Assembly (NCBI GenBank): GCA_039822045.1
Contig: JBCBMY010000007.1
Coordinates: 124,001-188,000, forward strand
Reading direction: 5' to 3'
Length of the DNA: 64,000 nt
Origin: HLUCCA09 sp039822045
GTDB taxonomy: Bacteria; Pseudomonadota; Alphaproteobacteria; Rhodobacterales; Rhodobacteraceae
Part shown: one piece after another, positions 1 through 8,787 of the stretch
Layout of the letters: the number at the start of each line of letters is the position of its first letter
Position numbering within the stretch: the first letter of the stretch is position 1
Made by a program: the position numbers and the translations under genes
The notes under the pieces: generated by a model
The model's database searches: none
The model's input: the letters and a program-made list of their open reading frames with translations, nothing else
Told to the model about the DNA's origin: nothing

Positions 1-1
1 G

Positions 2-370
2 GACACCCCGCCCAAGGCGGATAGCGACCTGCGCCCGGCGCTGCGGGAAGCGGATCTGGTGCTCGTGCCGGTGTCTGCAAGCGCGCTGGATCTCTGGGCA
101 ACCGAGTCTGTGTTGGATCTCGTCGACCGGACTCGCAAGTCCGGGTTGATGGTGCTGAATAGGGCGCGTCCGGGGACGCGGGTCCATGCCGAAACCGTGA
201 GCCAGATGGCGGACCTACCGGCGCCGACCGCCGAAACGGCGCTGGGCAACCGCGTGATCTATGCTGAGGCGATGGGATCTGGGCAGGGTGTGACTGAGCG
301 CGCGCGCTCAAGCCCGGCGGCCAGTGAGATGGCACGGCTCGCCGACGAAGTCGACGCAATCGTGGGCTAG
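2..370 (+). CDS. ParA/MinD-like P-loop ATPase, C-terminal part (5' end outside window)
   Basis: The reading frame is open from the left edge and ends with TAG at 368-370. The visible residues begin DTPP, the Walker B-like end of a ParA fold, followed by the READLVLVPV strand and an SALDLWAT segment, as in the plasmid-type ParA proteins found on alphaproteobacterial chromosomes and plasmids. A segment MVLNRARPGT matches the strand and loop that bind the adenine in this family. The Walker A motif lies before the window. Such proteins segregate DNA or position complexes; which role applies here cannot be told without the upstream gene and any ParB partner. Confidence 0.75.
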   Translation, partial: DTPPKADSDLRPALREADLVLVPVSASALDLWATESVLDLVDRTRKSGLMVLNRARPGTRVHAETVSQMADLPAPTAETALGNRVIYAEAMGSGQGVTERARSSPAASEMARLADEVDAIVG

Positions 371-541
371 GATCTGGAACAGGATGGGACACTCAGGTCT
401 CGACACCCGGACGGAGGCTAGCTCAAGCCCCACAAGGTCACCGGGCCGTTGAGGCGACCCGGCTAGGTGAGATCCGGCGGCCAGATTGGCCGGGCCTCCG
501 CATGTGCGCCCAAAGAGCTGCGCGGAGACGTCCGGACCCGA

Positions 542-748
542 TCAGATCAGGGCGATGTCAACCGCCGAGCTGCGGCCGTCGCGACCCTCGGTGATCTCGA
601 AGCTGACCTTTTGGTTGTCATTGAGCCCTGTGAGGCCCGAGCGCTCAACAGCGCTGATGTGAACGAACACATCGCTCTTTCCGCCATCGGGCGCAATGAA
701 CCCGTAGCCTTTGGTTGCGTTGAACCATTTCACGGTGCCTGTGGCCAT
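542..748 (-). CDS. Cold-shock protein, CspA family
   Basis: This 68-residue protein is a single cold-shock domain. RNP1 is KGYGFI (residues 13-18) and RNP2 is VFVHI (residues 27-31), the aromatic patches that bind single-stranded RNA and DNA. Length and the start MATGTVKWFN are typical of alphaproteobacterial Csp proteins. It probably acts as an RNA chaperone in the cytoplasm. Whether it is cold-induced cannot be told from the coding sequence; an inverted repeat about 50 nt upstream could form a leader hairpin. Confidence 0.95.
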   Translation of the reverse strand: MATGTVKWFNATKGYGFIAPDGGKSDVFVHISAVERSGLTGLNDNQKVSFEITEGRDGRSSAVDIALI

Positions 749-1165
749 TCCGTGTCTCCTTCAATAATCGCTGCCCGCTCAATGCGGCAGCCCGGCGCGT
801 CAGTGCGGATCGATCGAACTGACGCCGGAAGGGAGGCAGGGAATCGAGAGCGGTAACGGTCGCGCAGGGGATATGGCACCGCACCGGGCGCACGACAAGG
901 GTGACGCCCGATGCCAGGGCGCGGATTTTGCAAGAATTGGCCGATCCCGAATGACGCCGCGCCGTTCTCGGTCGCCGTAGTTGGCGAAAGGCAACAATCA
1001 CTCCTCACCAATCCGCATTCTCTACGTATTCCGAGAGGTTGCAGCAGACGGCAAGACCAATTGGATCGCGAGATGGGGCGAGACTGCACTCATCGGTGCG
1101 CGGCAAACAATGCCTATCGGCCGACCCATAGGCCGCAGGAGTCGGTCGTGTCGGACCTATTGCGT
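749..1165. other. Gap between csp and the L,D-transpeptidase gene
   Basis: No convincing coding frame lies in these 417 bases; the open frames are proline- and arginine-rich shadows without recognisable protein features. The part nearest position 749 must contain the promoter and leader of the minus-strand cold-shock gene. The only structure I see is the inverted repeat at 797-825. Confidence 0.6.
797..825 (-). promoter_or_regulatory. Inverted repeat upstream of the cold-shock gene, possible leader hairpin
   Basis: GCGTCAGT at 797-804 is the exact reverse complement of ACTGACGC at 818-825, with a 13-base loop. It lies about 50 bases before the csp start codon. Cold-shock mRNAs often have structured leaders, so a leader hairpin is plausible, but neither the transcription start nor the function can be seen. 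Confidence 0.3.
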
Positions 1166-1726
1166 CTAGACGACGGTGACGGTCGCCCCAAGCGGCACGC
1201 GTCCATAGAGGTCGACCACGTGTTCGTTGGTCATGCGGATGCATCCGTTCGAGACCGACCGGCCAATGGATGCCGGTTCGGTGGTGCCGTGGATGCGGAA
1301 GAACGTATCGCGTCCGTTCTGGAACAGGTAGAGCGCGCGCGCGCCAAGCGGGTTGCCTGGGCCGCCGGGCTGAACGTATTCGTTGTCCTTGAAGCGCGCA
1401 TAAGTATCAGGTTCGCGCTCGATCATTTCGTCGGTCGGACGCCAGGTGGGCCACTCTTTCTTGACGTCGATCGTTGCGATACCGGTGAACTCAAGCCCCG
1501 CCCTGCCGACGCCCACGCCATAGCGCACGGCGCGTCCCTGCTCCTCGACCCAGTAGAGGAAGTGCTGCCGCGGCACGACGAGCAGCTGGCCAGGGGCATA
1601 CGACTGTTTCACGCGCACATATTGCGGCATGTACTTTTCATCGAGGGTGAAGCTTTGCTGCGCGGTCACAAGCGCAGGTGTGGCCAGCGTAGCTGCTGTC
1701 GCAGCGAGAAAAGCACGGCGGTGCAT
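1166..1726 (-). CDS. L,D-transpeptidase (YkuD domain), exported
   Basis: The 186-residue product has a twin-arginine-like signal sequence (MHRRAF, then a hydrophobic stretch ending ALVTAQ near residue 23) and a YkuD domain. The catalytic signature is visible: His146 in RIHGTTE and Cys162 in SNGCIRM. Such enzymes make 3-3 crosslinks in peptidoglycan or attach proteins to it in the periplasm. I chose the ATG at 1726 because AGGGG lies at a suitable distance before it and the signal peptide begins there; an in-frame extension of 45 residues upstream has no signal character. Confidence 0.9.
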   Translation of the reverse strand: MHRRAFLAATAATLATPALVTAQQSFTLDEKYMPQYVRVKQSYAPGQLLVVPRQHFLYWVEEQGRAVRYGVGVGRAGLEFTGIATIDVKKEWPTWRPTDEMIEREPDTYARFKDNEYVQPGGPGNPLGARALYLFQNGRDTFFRIHGTTEPASIGRSVSNGCIRMTNEHVVDLYGRVPLGATVTVV

Positions 1727-2007
1727 GGGGTATCCCCTGATCTTGACTTCGAATCGCAATTTCGTGTTGCCCGTGACCGTTGCGTTTTTCAACCGGTTGG
1801 AGCGCCGCAGGTGATCGCATTTCCGTGACAGGGGCCGGACTTGGAGACAGAACTTGGGCACGGAGCCGCGCCACTCGGCGGGTGGCTTGAGACCTTTCGA
1901 ACCGCGTACTCGTTGCCGACCACGTCGAGCGCACGCTGCGCATGGGCGGGCTTAACCTTTGGCCGATACCTCGTGCAGCGGGCAACCAGCACACGGGGGG
2001 ACCGGGA

Positions 2008-2376
2008 ATGGCCGGCAATCGGGTGACGAAGGGGCAGGCGCTGTCGCGTCGCCGGTTCTTCGAAGCGCTCGGGGCGCTCGATGCCGAGGGCATGGCGCTC
2101 TATGACCTCAAGGAGCAGGTGCCGGAGGCCTGGCGCGTGCTGGAGGACGAACTTGAAGTCACCGAGAAGAAGGTTCGAGTGACGCTCCTTCTCGATGCAT
2201 CGGTCGCAGCATTCTATCGCGGGATGGGGCGGGGCTATCAGGCGCGCATCAATCGCGTCCTGTCGGCTTGGGCCCAGTTCAAGATCGCCGAGATCAATGG
2301 TCTTTGGGATCTTCTGGAAGCCGAAGCGCCGCTTGGAACCGGGGAGAGCGCAGACGAGCATGACCGCCGCGACTAG
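2008..2376 (+). CDS. BrnA antitoxin-family protein, orphan
   Basis: The 122-residue protein carries a C-terminal ribbon-helix-helix-like segment: KKVRVTLLLD, then a GRGYQARINRVL stretch at roughly residues 80-92, which is the hallmark of the BrnA antitoxin family (beta strand, helix, G-Y-Q-x-R-I-N). The first 60 residues resemble the variable N-terminus of Rhodobacterales BrnA-like proteins. No BrnT toxin frame is present on either side, so it may be a stand-alone DNA-binding regulator rather than half of a toxin-antitoxin pair. The start at 2008 follows a G-rich ribosome-binding region. Confidence 0.7.
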   Translation: MAGNRVTKGQALSRRRFFEALGALDAEGMALYDLKEQVPEAWRVLEDELEVTEKKVRVTLLLDASVAAFYRGMGRGYQARINRVLSAWAQFKIAEINGLWDLLEAEAPLGTGESADEHDRRD

Positions 2377-2601
2377 GCGCCGGGCCCGCTCAGACCGGCT
2401 GAATGGGCGGCCCCACCCGTCACACGAGCGCTCACACTCGGTTCACGCCCGGCACAGCATTGGCAAGTACTCGTGGAGCCGTTCTGTCTTGGACAGCTGC
2501 AGCGTGATAGGCTTCGACCGCCTGCACATTGGTTCTGAACAACGATTTTGCCCATCAGCTGTGCCCCGTTGTTTGGGCCGCGATACGGAGGATCCTCCGA
2601 G

Positions 2602-3636
2602 ATGACACCGCACCCCGACACTTCAGAACTGGTGACCGTGGCGTCCGCCCCGGGCCCCGATGCCTGCAGGCTTGCCGATGACCACAAGCTCGTAAAGGGG
2701 GCATGCGATCCCCTGGGCGACAGGATTGACCGAATTCTGATCGGAACCGAGCGCTTCACCATCTACTCGGTCTTGCAGACGACTGGCGAGAGCCTGGGTG
2801 AGCCTAGCGAAAATCCGTCCGATGGGAGTTCCACCAAGAGTGTCGGCGCGCGTGGAAGGATCCAGGCCAGACCCATCGAGGATCATATCTGGCTCCGCAC
2901 GGTCTTTCCTAAGGACTATGCATGCGCCCGCGAGCTGCGGGGGCAGTTGAGCGCCATCGCCGTCGATCTCGCCTATGTGTGTGACGTTGTCGACAGCCTG
3001 TGCCGGTCGGGATACCTTGACGAGAGCGGCTCTCGATCGCTGCGGCGGCGCGCCACCGAGATGATGGCCCGGGCAATGGAGATGGCCTTTGAGGGGCACG
3101 AGGACGAGGCCAAGAAGCTTCTCGAGCATGTCCGCCGACACATCACCACCCTGCGCGACAGCAAGAACCGAATGCGCTACGTCGCGGCCAACCTGTTCGC
3201 GCTTCTAGGCCTGCTGGCAATCTGGGCGGCTCTCCGGTTCTATGGGTATGGCGAGGATCTGGTGATCTTTGGGGAAAATGGCGAGGTCCAGTGCCACGTG
3301 TTCGACGTGCTCGCGCTTGGCGCCGTAGGCTCGTTCTTTGCGGTGTCGGCATCGATCGAGAACGTGCGGGTCAACCACTCTGTGTCGTGGCCAGAGATGC
3401 TCTATGCCGGCGCGGTCCGTGTGCCGATCGGTGTGATCGCAGCCGCAGTGGTGATTCTCTTGATCTCGGGCGGATGGCTGATGGGGTCGATCCGGTCAGA
3501 GGATTTGCCCTGGACCTATCTGCTGTTTGGGTTTCTTGCGGGCTTCAGTGAGCTCTTCGTGCCGAATGCCCTGAAGCAAGTTGAGGGTGCAAGCTCCGCG
3601 GAGCTGCCGGCTGCCATGGGAACACCCCGCAGCTAG
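2602..3636 (+). CDS. Membrane protein of unknown function, four predicted helices
   Basis: I do not recognise the family. From the ATG at 2602, preceded by GGAGG, the product has 344 residues. The first about 185 residues are soluble and charged, with a helical, Arg/Glu-rich stretch just before the membrane (RATEMMARAMEMAFEGHEDE). The C-terminal half has about four hydrophobic segments: near residues 193-212, one in the VLALGAVGSFFAVSASI region, a long one ending LLISGGWLMG, and WTYLLFGFLAGFSELF. The architecture suggests an inner-membrane protein with a large cytoplasmic sensory or binding domain. An in-frame ATG 54 bases upstream has no ribosome-binding site. Confidence 0.7.
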   Translation: MTPHPDTSELVTVASAPGPDACRLADDHKLVKGACDPLGDRIDRILIGTERFTIYSVLQTTGESLGEPSENPSDGSSTKSVGARGRIQARPIEDHIWLRTVFPKDYACARELRGQLSAIAVDLAYVCDVVDSLCRSGYLDESGSRSLRRRATEMMARAMEMAFEGHEDEAKKLLEHVRRHITTLRDSKNRMRYVAANLFALLGLLAIWAALRFYGYGEDLVIFGENGEVQCHVFDVLALGAVGSFFAVSASIENVRVNHSVSWPEMLYAGAVRVPIGVIAAAVVILLISGGWLMGSIRSEDLPWTYLLFGFLAGFSELFVPNALKQVEGASSAELPAAMGTPRS

Positions 3637-3732
3637 GTAAGGGAACGCGTCGCCGTCCCGACGAGCCGGGCCCTTGGGGGCGGCGGCCCTGGCAGGGCGG
3701 GTTGATCCGAAGAGTGGCAGCTTGGCTGGCGC

Positions 3733-3891
3733 CTAGATCGCAGCCCAGTCGCCCATGGATCCCGGCGGCAAGTGAGGTGGCTCTGCAAGCCGGTCCTTCG
3801 GCGCGCCAGTATTGGTCTGCCAGGCCGTCTCGCCACGGCTATCGGGCTGTTTGGCGTCGCCCTTTGCCGGGCAGTCGAGGGTGGTCAGCAT
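3733..3891 (-). CDS. Small protein with MGDWA tail, copy A (52 aa)
   Basis: This gene is short and is best recognised by comparison with its two relatives at 3993-4137 and 5411-5560. ATG at 3891 is preceded by GGAG seven bases away. The product is hydrophilic, rich in Pro, Asp, Lys and Thr and probably disordered, and ends PPHLPPGSMGDWAAI. Copy C ends PHLPPSAMGDWALL and copy B encodes LPPSAMGDWAAI. The codons in this shared tail differ at synonymous positions (CCG/CCC/CCA, GGC/GGT, GCT/GCC), which suggests the peptide rather than the DNA is under selection. I do not know the family. No signal peptide or membrane segment is visible. Confidence 0.65.
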   Translation of the reverse strand: MLTTLDCPAKGDAKQPDSRGETAWQTNTGAPKDRLAEPPHLPPGSMGDWAAI

Positions 3892-3992
3892 CTTCAGTCT
3901 CCGACTCGTTATCCCGCCAGAATGGGCAACGAGTCTGGCGCGGCGATGCCGGTGGTGTGCCGGACTGGTGCTGGAGTGGTGCAGGAATTGCG

Positions 3993-4137
3993 TCAGATCG
4001 CGGCCCAGTCACCCATGGCCGATGGGGGGCAATTGGAGCGACAGGGGCTCCGTAGGCGAACGTGTAGTCGGCGCTCCGGGCTCGCTTGTGAGGGCGCGCG
4101 GTGTGGCGACGAGTGCGTCGCCGCGGGAATTGGTCGT
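3993..4137 (-). pseudogene. Small protein with MGDWA tail, copy B, frameshifted
   Basis: The minus strand encodes MGDWAAI followed by TGA at 3993-3995. One base upstream in another frame, the preceding codons read GAP...R...EP...LQLPP, which aligns with copy A (GAP...R...EPPHLPP). Removing one G from the run of six at 4024-4029 gives a continuous LQLPPSAMGDWAAI. The upstream part also shares GDA with copy A. No ATG, GTG or TTG start exists: the codon where the start should be is ACG at 4137, and TAG lies four codons further upstream. It therefore looks like a decayed copy, unless the G-run is a sequencing error and an unusual start is used. Confidence 0.6.
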
Positions 4138-4315
4138 GGCCCGCCGCTACGGTTGGGCGTGCGGCGCTCTCACCCCTGACCCATGACGATCGCGATGCTC
4201 GGATGAGCGCGATAGGTCGGACCGCTTGGAGGCAGATCGATGCGGAACGTAGTTTGCTGTGATGATCGCATGCGTTGCGCGCCTCTGCCCGTGCGGCAGA
4301 CGGACGTGCGGATAC

Positions 4316-4648
4316 TCAAGGCGCGTCGGTCATTTCGGCGATCCACTCGGCATAGGGGCCATGGGCGAAGTCGAGATGCTGTGCAACAAGCGCGGGCACG
4401 TCGTAGGGGTGCAGGTCACCCAGCTTTGCCTCGATCGCCGGGATCAGGTCGGCCCGCGTCTTGAGCGCCATCGGCACTTCACTTTCAACCTGGCGCGCGC
4501 CGTCCCACATATAATGCGACTCGATCTCGGGATAGATGTTGGCGCAGGCGACGAGGCGTGCATCGAGAAGCGCGCCGGCGATGGCGCGAGCAGTGTTGAT
4601 GTCGGGGCAGGTGAGCAGCAGGCGCGTAGGCGTCATCGGGCGCGTCAT
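4316..4648 (-). CDS. cutA: Divalent-ion tolerance protein CutA
   Basis: The 110-residue protein matches the CutA1 fold along its whole length: LLTCPD...A..IA..LL, LVACANIYP, then ESHYMWDGARQVESEVPMALKT and the C-terminal HPYDVPALV motif. CutA1 is a small trimeric cytoplasmic protein linked to copper and divalent-cation tolerance, with a poorly defined biochemical role. Its ATG overlaps the stop codon of the upstream lipoprotein gene (ATGA), so the two are co-transcribed. Confidence 0.93.
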   Translation of the reverse strand: MTRPMTPTRLLLTCPDINTARAIAGALLDARLVACANIYPEIESHYMWDGARQVESEVPMALKTRADLIPAIEAKLGDLHPYDVPALVAQHLDFAHGPYAEWIAEMTDAP

Positions 4649-4908
4649 CCGTATTCCGGGCAGGTGCCCGAAACGGCATAGCGGAGCCGCTGGCGCTTTC
4701 GAATGGCGTCGAGGCTCGAGCGGGTGGGGTCGTTCGCGATTCCCTTGGCCTGGGCCAGGATCGGCAGCTCAAGTCTGTCGATGCAGTCCTGCGAAACACC
4801 TGCGGAACGCAGGTCGCGGCCGACCTGGGCGCGCAGTTGATCGGTCCCATCTCCCGAGGTTGTGCAGGCTGCGATGAGAAGGGCGACGGCAAGTGCGAGG
4901 CAACGCAT
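4645..4908 (-). CDS. Small lipoprotein, paralogue of the upstream secreted protein
   Basis: This 87-residue protein starts with a lipoprotein signal (hydrophobic stretch ending LIAAC, Cys15). The mature part aligns with the upstream gene product: DQLRAQVGRDLRSAGV...CIDRL...LAQAKGI against EQLRAQYRSDLHRAGV...CVDRL...LAQVKGL. Both keep a Cys in the middle and another near the C-terminus, possibly a disulphide. The family is not known to me; the fold is probably a small helical bundle at the outer or inner membrane. Confidence 0.8.
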   Translation of the reverse strand: MRCLALAVALLIAACTTSGDGTDQLRAQVGRDLRSAGVSQDCIDRLELPILAQAKGIANDPTRSSLDAIRKRQRLRYAVSGTCPEYG

Positions 4909-4923
4909 GGGGTTCCCTTCCGG

Positions 4924-5187
4924 CTAGAGGTCGGGGGTGACAAGGTCGGGGCAGGCCCTGCGGGCGACATCGCGCAGGCGCGCCTCCTGCCAGAGCGGTG
5001 CGACGCCCATCTGGGCATCGTCGTTCAACAGGCCCTTCACCTGGGCCAGATCGGCCACCCCCAACCGGTCGACGCAGGCATCGGGCACCCCGGCCCGGTG
5101 GAGATCCGAGCGGTACTGGGCCCGAAGCTGCTCACTTGCGGTCGCGGGCAGGGCGGAGAGGGCGACGATGAGGACGGCTAAGCGCAT
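4924..5187 (-). CDS. Small secreted protein, tandem paralogue of the lipoprotein gene
   Basis: The 87-residue product has a cleavable signal peptide (MRLAVLIVALSALPATAS) but no lipobox. The mature sequence aligns with the neighbouring lipoprotein, including two Cys residues in equivalent places. The gap to the next gene is 15 bases, so the pair and cutA probably form one transcript. The pair arose by local duplication followed by a change of anchoring: one copy lipidated, one free in the periplasm. Function is unknown. Confidence 0.8.
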   Translation of the reverse strand: MRLAVLIVALSALPATASEQLRAQYRSDLHRAGVPDACVDRLGVADLAQVKGLLNDDAQMGVAPLWQEARLRDVARRACPDLVTPDL

Positions 5188-5410
5188 AGCCGCAGACTAG
5201 GCCGCCCGCCGCAAGGCCGTCCATGGGGCGGATTGAGGCGGCCTAGCCACACAGGCGAGGGGCGGCGGCTCCCCGGCAAGATCGGTGTACGCTTCCGGGA
5301 GGGTGCGGCCACACCGATCCAAGAGGCAGACACCCGGGATCCAACGTGTCCCTCCGGCCAACGCGGCGGCTGGGCCCTACTCGGTCACGACATACCCAGC
5401 GGTGCGAGGG

Positions 5411-5560
5411 TTAGAGCAGCGCCCAGTCGCCCATCGCGCTTGGGGGCAGATGCGGAGCATCGTCCCGCTGCACGGGCTGCGGCGGCGGCTGCACCTTGGC
5501 ACTGTCATCCTGAGATGGGAGAGGGGGGAGGTCGCGGACCTCATCCGAACGCATCGGCAT
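5411..5560 (-). CDS. Small protein with MGDWA tail, copy C (49 aa)
   Basis: ATG at 5560 is preceded by AGGAG with eight bases of spacing. The 49-residue product is acidic and proline-rich (DLPPLPSQDD, QPPPQPVQRDD) and ends PHLPPSAMGDWALL. Only the last dozen residues are clearly shared with copies A and B; the N-terminal parts have diverged almost completely. That pattern fits a disordered spacer carrying a functional C-terminal tail. The gene ends before nothing recognisable and sits upstream of the secreted paralogue pair on the same strand, 223 bases away. The family is not known to me. Confidence 0.65.
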   Translation of the reverse strand: MPMRSDEVRDLPPLPSQDDSAKVQPPPQPVQRDDAPHLPPSAMGDWALL

Positions 5561-5971
5561 CACTGGCACTCCTGAACGCGTTAACAACATATTCAGAGTA
5601 CCACGGAATACCGTTTCCGCGAAGGAGATTCCTCGGGCACGTATGTGTATTCACGGCATCGTATCATGGACGCCGCACTCCAGTCGCGCCGCGCGGAGCC
5701 AAAGCCGAAAACAGCCGCGCATCGTCCCGCCAAAGCCGCGCCATCCGCACCACGTCGCCCCGACGGACCCGCGATACGGTGCCGCTTGCGCTGACCTTCG
5801 AGGTCGTCCGAGCCTCCAACCATAATCCGCGCCGCACCGCCGCCCATTGCCGATCCGCGGCTCAAGTAATGTGACGCCGTGTATGCCCCGTTAAGCACGG
5901 GTTGGTAGAGACGCCCGAGGCATGCGCGTATTCCTCGGTCCATCGGGATATTCGGGAGGGGCGATTTGCGC
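5561..5971. other. Gap without a convincing gene
   Basis: The stretch between copy C and the REPIN-like element has open frames on both strands, but they are rich in Arg, Pro and Ser, lack ribosome-binding sites and show no domain character. Base composition is closer to that of intergenic DNA. It must contain the promoter for the minus-strand copy C gene. I see nothing else. Confidence 0.5.
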
Positions 5972-6040
5972 CGTAGGACGGGGTTTACCCCGCCGATAGT
6001 TTGCGATGCCGCGGGGGGGCGGGGTGAAACCCGCCCTACG
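5972..6040. repeat. REPIN-like inverted pair of GTAGG...CCCCGCC elements
   Basis: CGTAGGACGGGGTTTACCCCGCC at 5972-5994 faces its near-complement at 6018-6040, 23 bases each with about three mismatches, separated by 23 bases. Each half is itself partly palindromic (GGGGTTTACCCC). This head-to-head arrangement of short GC-rich palindromes is that of REP doublets (REPINs). It ends ten bases from the stop codon of the HNH-type gene. A RAYT transposase for it is not in the window. Confidence 0.6.
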
Positions 6041-6049
6041 TTCGTTTGC

Positions 6050-6904
6050 CTAGGGTAAGAAATCGAGTTGCGCCTCAAAGGAGCGAGGGAGCGGGAGAGT
6101 CTTGAATTGAGAGCAAGCTCCAAACGCCCTTTGCCAACGTTCGAGGTAGCCTTCCAATGGATGCGAAGGCCACGGCAATCCTATCACTCGCTTGCCAATG
6201 GTTACTGTGGCAAGGCCGATCTCTTCGTTAATTGCAATCACGTTGTCACAAGACTCTTTGAGCGACATGTATTGGGCTATTGGTTCTGGTGGAGATTCCT
6301 CAATTTCTACAAGCTGTCGTCTGATTTCGAGGTTTCTTGCATTGAGCGCGTAAGTATAACCGAACTTTGCAGAGAAAATAAGAAAAGCTGACTTTTGATC
6401 GGCTAGTTTTGCACGCTTGGGATGGTAAGTCTTTGATGATGAAACTTGAACCTTTAACCCCGCAGCGCCCTCGTTCATCACTTCTGCAAAGGCTTCGATC
6501 GTAGCAGGGTTGTTTTTTTCGGATACTGAAAAACGAACCTGTTTCCCATGCCTATGGGCATCTACATTCACCGAATTTCCGCCAGCGGTAACAACGAGAT
6601 GCCCCATGGCGCCGTCAACTTGTCCGACTATACGTCGCGCCTGCTCCTCTACTCTATGACGTAGACTCAGATCTTTTTCAAACTCTGTGCCGGCGCTGTT
6701 GTTGCAAAGCCTGCAGGTCAAAAGGAGCGGCTTGCCTCCAACTGACTTCGGTGGCACGTCTTCGATGGATACCTTTTCCCCAATCGCTTCTCGCAAAGAG
6801 AGCTGCTCGCCGCACATCACACAGACAAAGGCGGACTTTGGCGCACCTATTGAGGAAAGCGCTGCCAGATGCTGTCGCAGTAGCGCTTTTTTCGTCTCGT
6901 TCAT
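6050..6904 (-). CDS. HNH-type endonuclease-like protein
   Basis: The 284-residue protein has an N-terminal zinc-finger-like HNH module: CVMCG (Cys28, Cys31), IEDVPPKSVGG (residues 47-57) and LTCRLCNNSAG (Cys64, Cys67). In many relatives the middle element contains EH; here it is ED, so the first catalytic His is replaced by Asp, a change that occurs in some family members. The remaining 200 residues are not recognised. Base composition is clearly lower in GC than all neighbours, a sign of recent transfer. There is no methylase, ATPase or other defence partner beside it, so a role in restriction or phage defence is only a guess. Confidence 0.6.
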   Translation of the reverse strand: MNETKKALLRQHLAALSSIGAPKSAFVCVMCGEQLSLREAIGEKVSIEDVPPKSVGGKPLLLTCRLCNNSAGTEFEKDLSLRHRVEEQARRIVGQVDGAMGHLVVTAGGNSVNVDAHRHGKQVRFSVSEKNNPATIEAFAEVMNEGAAGLKVQVSSSKTYHPKRAKLADQKSAFLIFSAKFGYTYALNARNLEIRRQLVEIEESPPEPIAQYMSLKESCDNVIAINEEIGLATVTIGKRVIGLPWPSHPLEGYLERWQRAFGACSQFKTLPLPRSFEAQLDFLP

Positions 6905-7005
6905 GAAGTTGGCCTTAACAGCAATAAACCCAACAAATCGGCGCCTCTTGGTCTTCGTTGCCGACCAGTCAATAATTCTTGTTCAGTGGAAGATGCGTGC
7001 AGCAA

Positions 7006-8661
<1,656 letters not shown>

Positions 8662-8787
8662 GCTGTCCTCCGCGTTCTGGCCCGGCTGAGATATACGCTG
8701 GGCTTGGGCGCGGCAACGGGTGTACGTGAGCCCTAGCATGGGGGATCGGCCGCCTTGCGAGGGGCCGGCTCGGAGGCTGGCTGGGGC

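Noticed and set aside
911..1828. Long plus-strand frame of about 305 codons
   Set aside because: It lies antisense to the L,D-transpeptidase gene, has no protein features, and only reflects codon bias in GC-rich DNA.
4180..4270. Short minus-strand frame starting at an ATG in CGCATGCGATCATC with an LPPSG stretch
   Set aside because: It ends before the MGDWA tail of copy B, in a different frame, and has no good ribosome-binding site; the LPPSG resemblance is probably chance.
5593..6123. Minus-strand frame of 176 codons
   Set aside because: It runs through the REPIN-like element, overlaps the end of the HNH gene and has no ribosome-binding site or family character.
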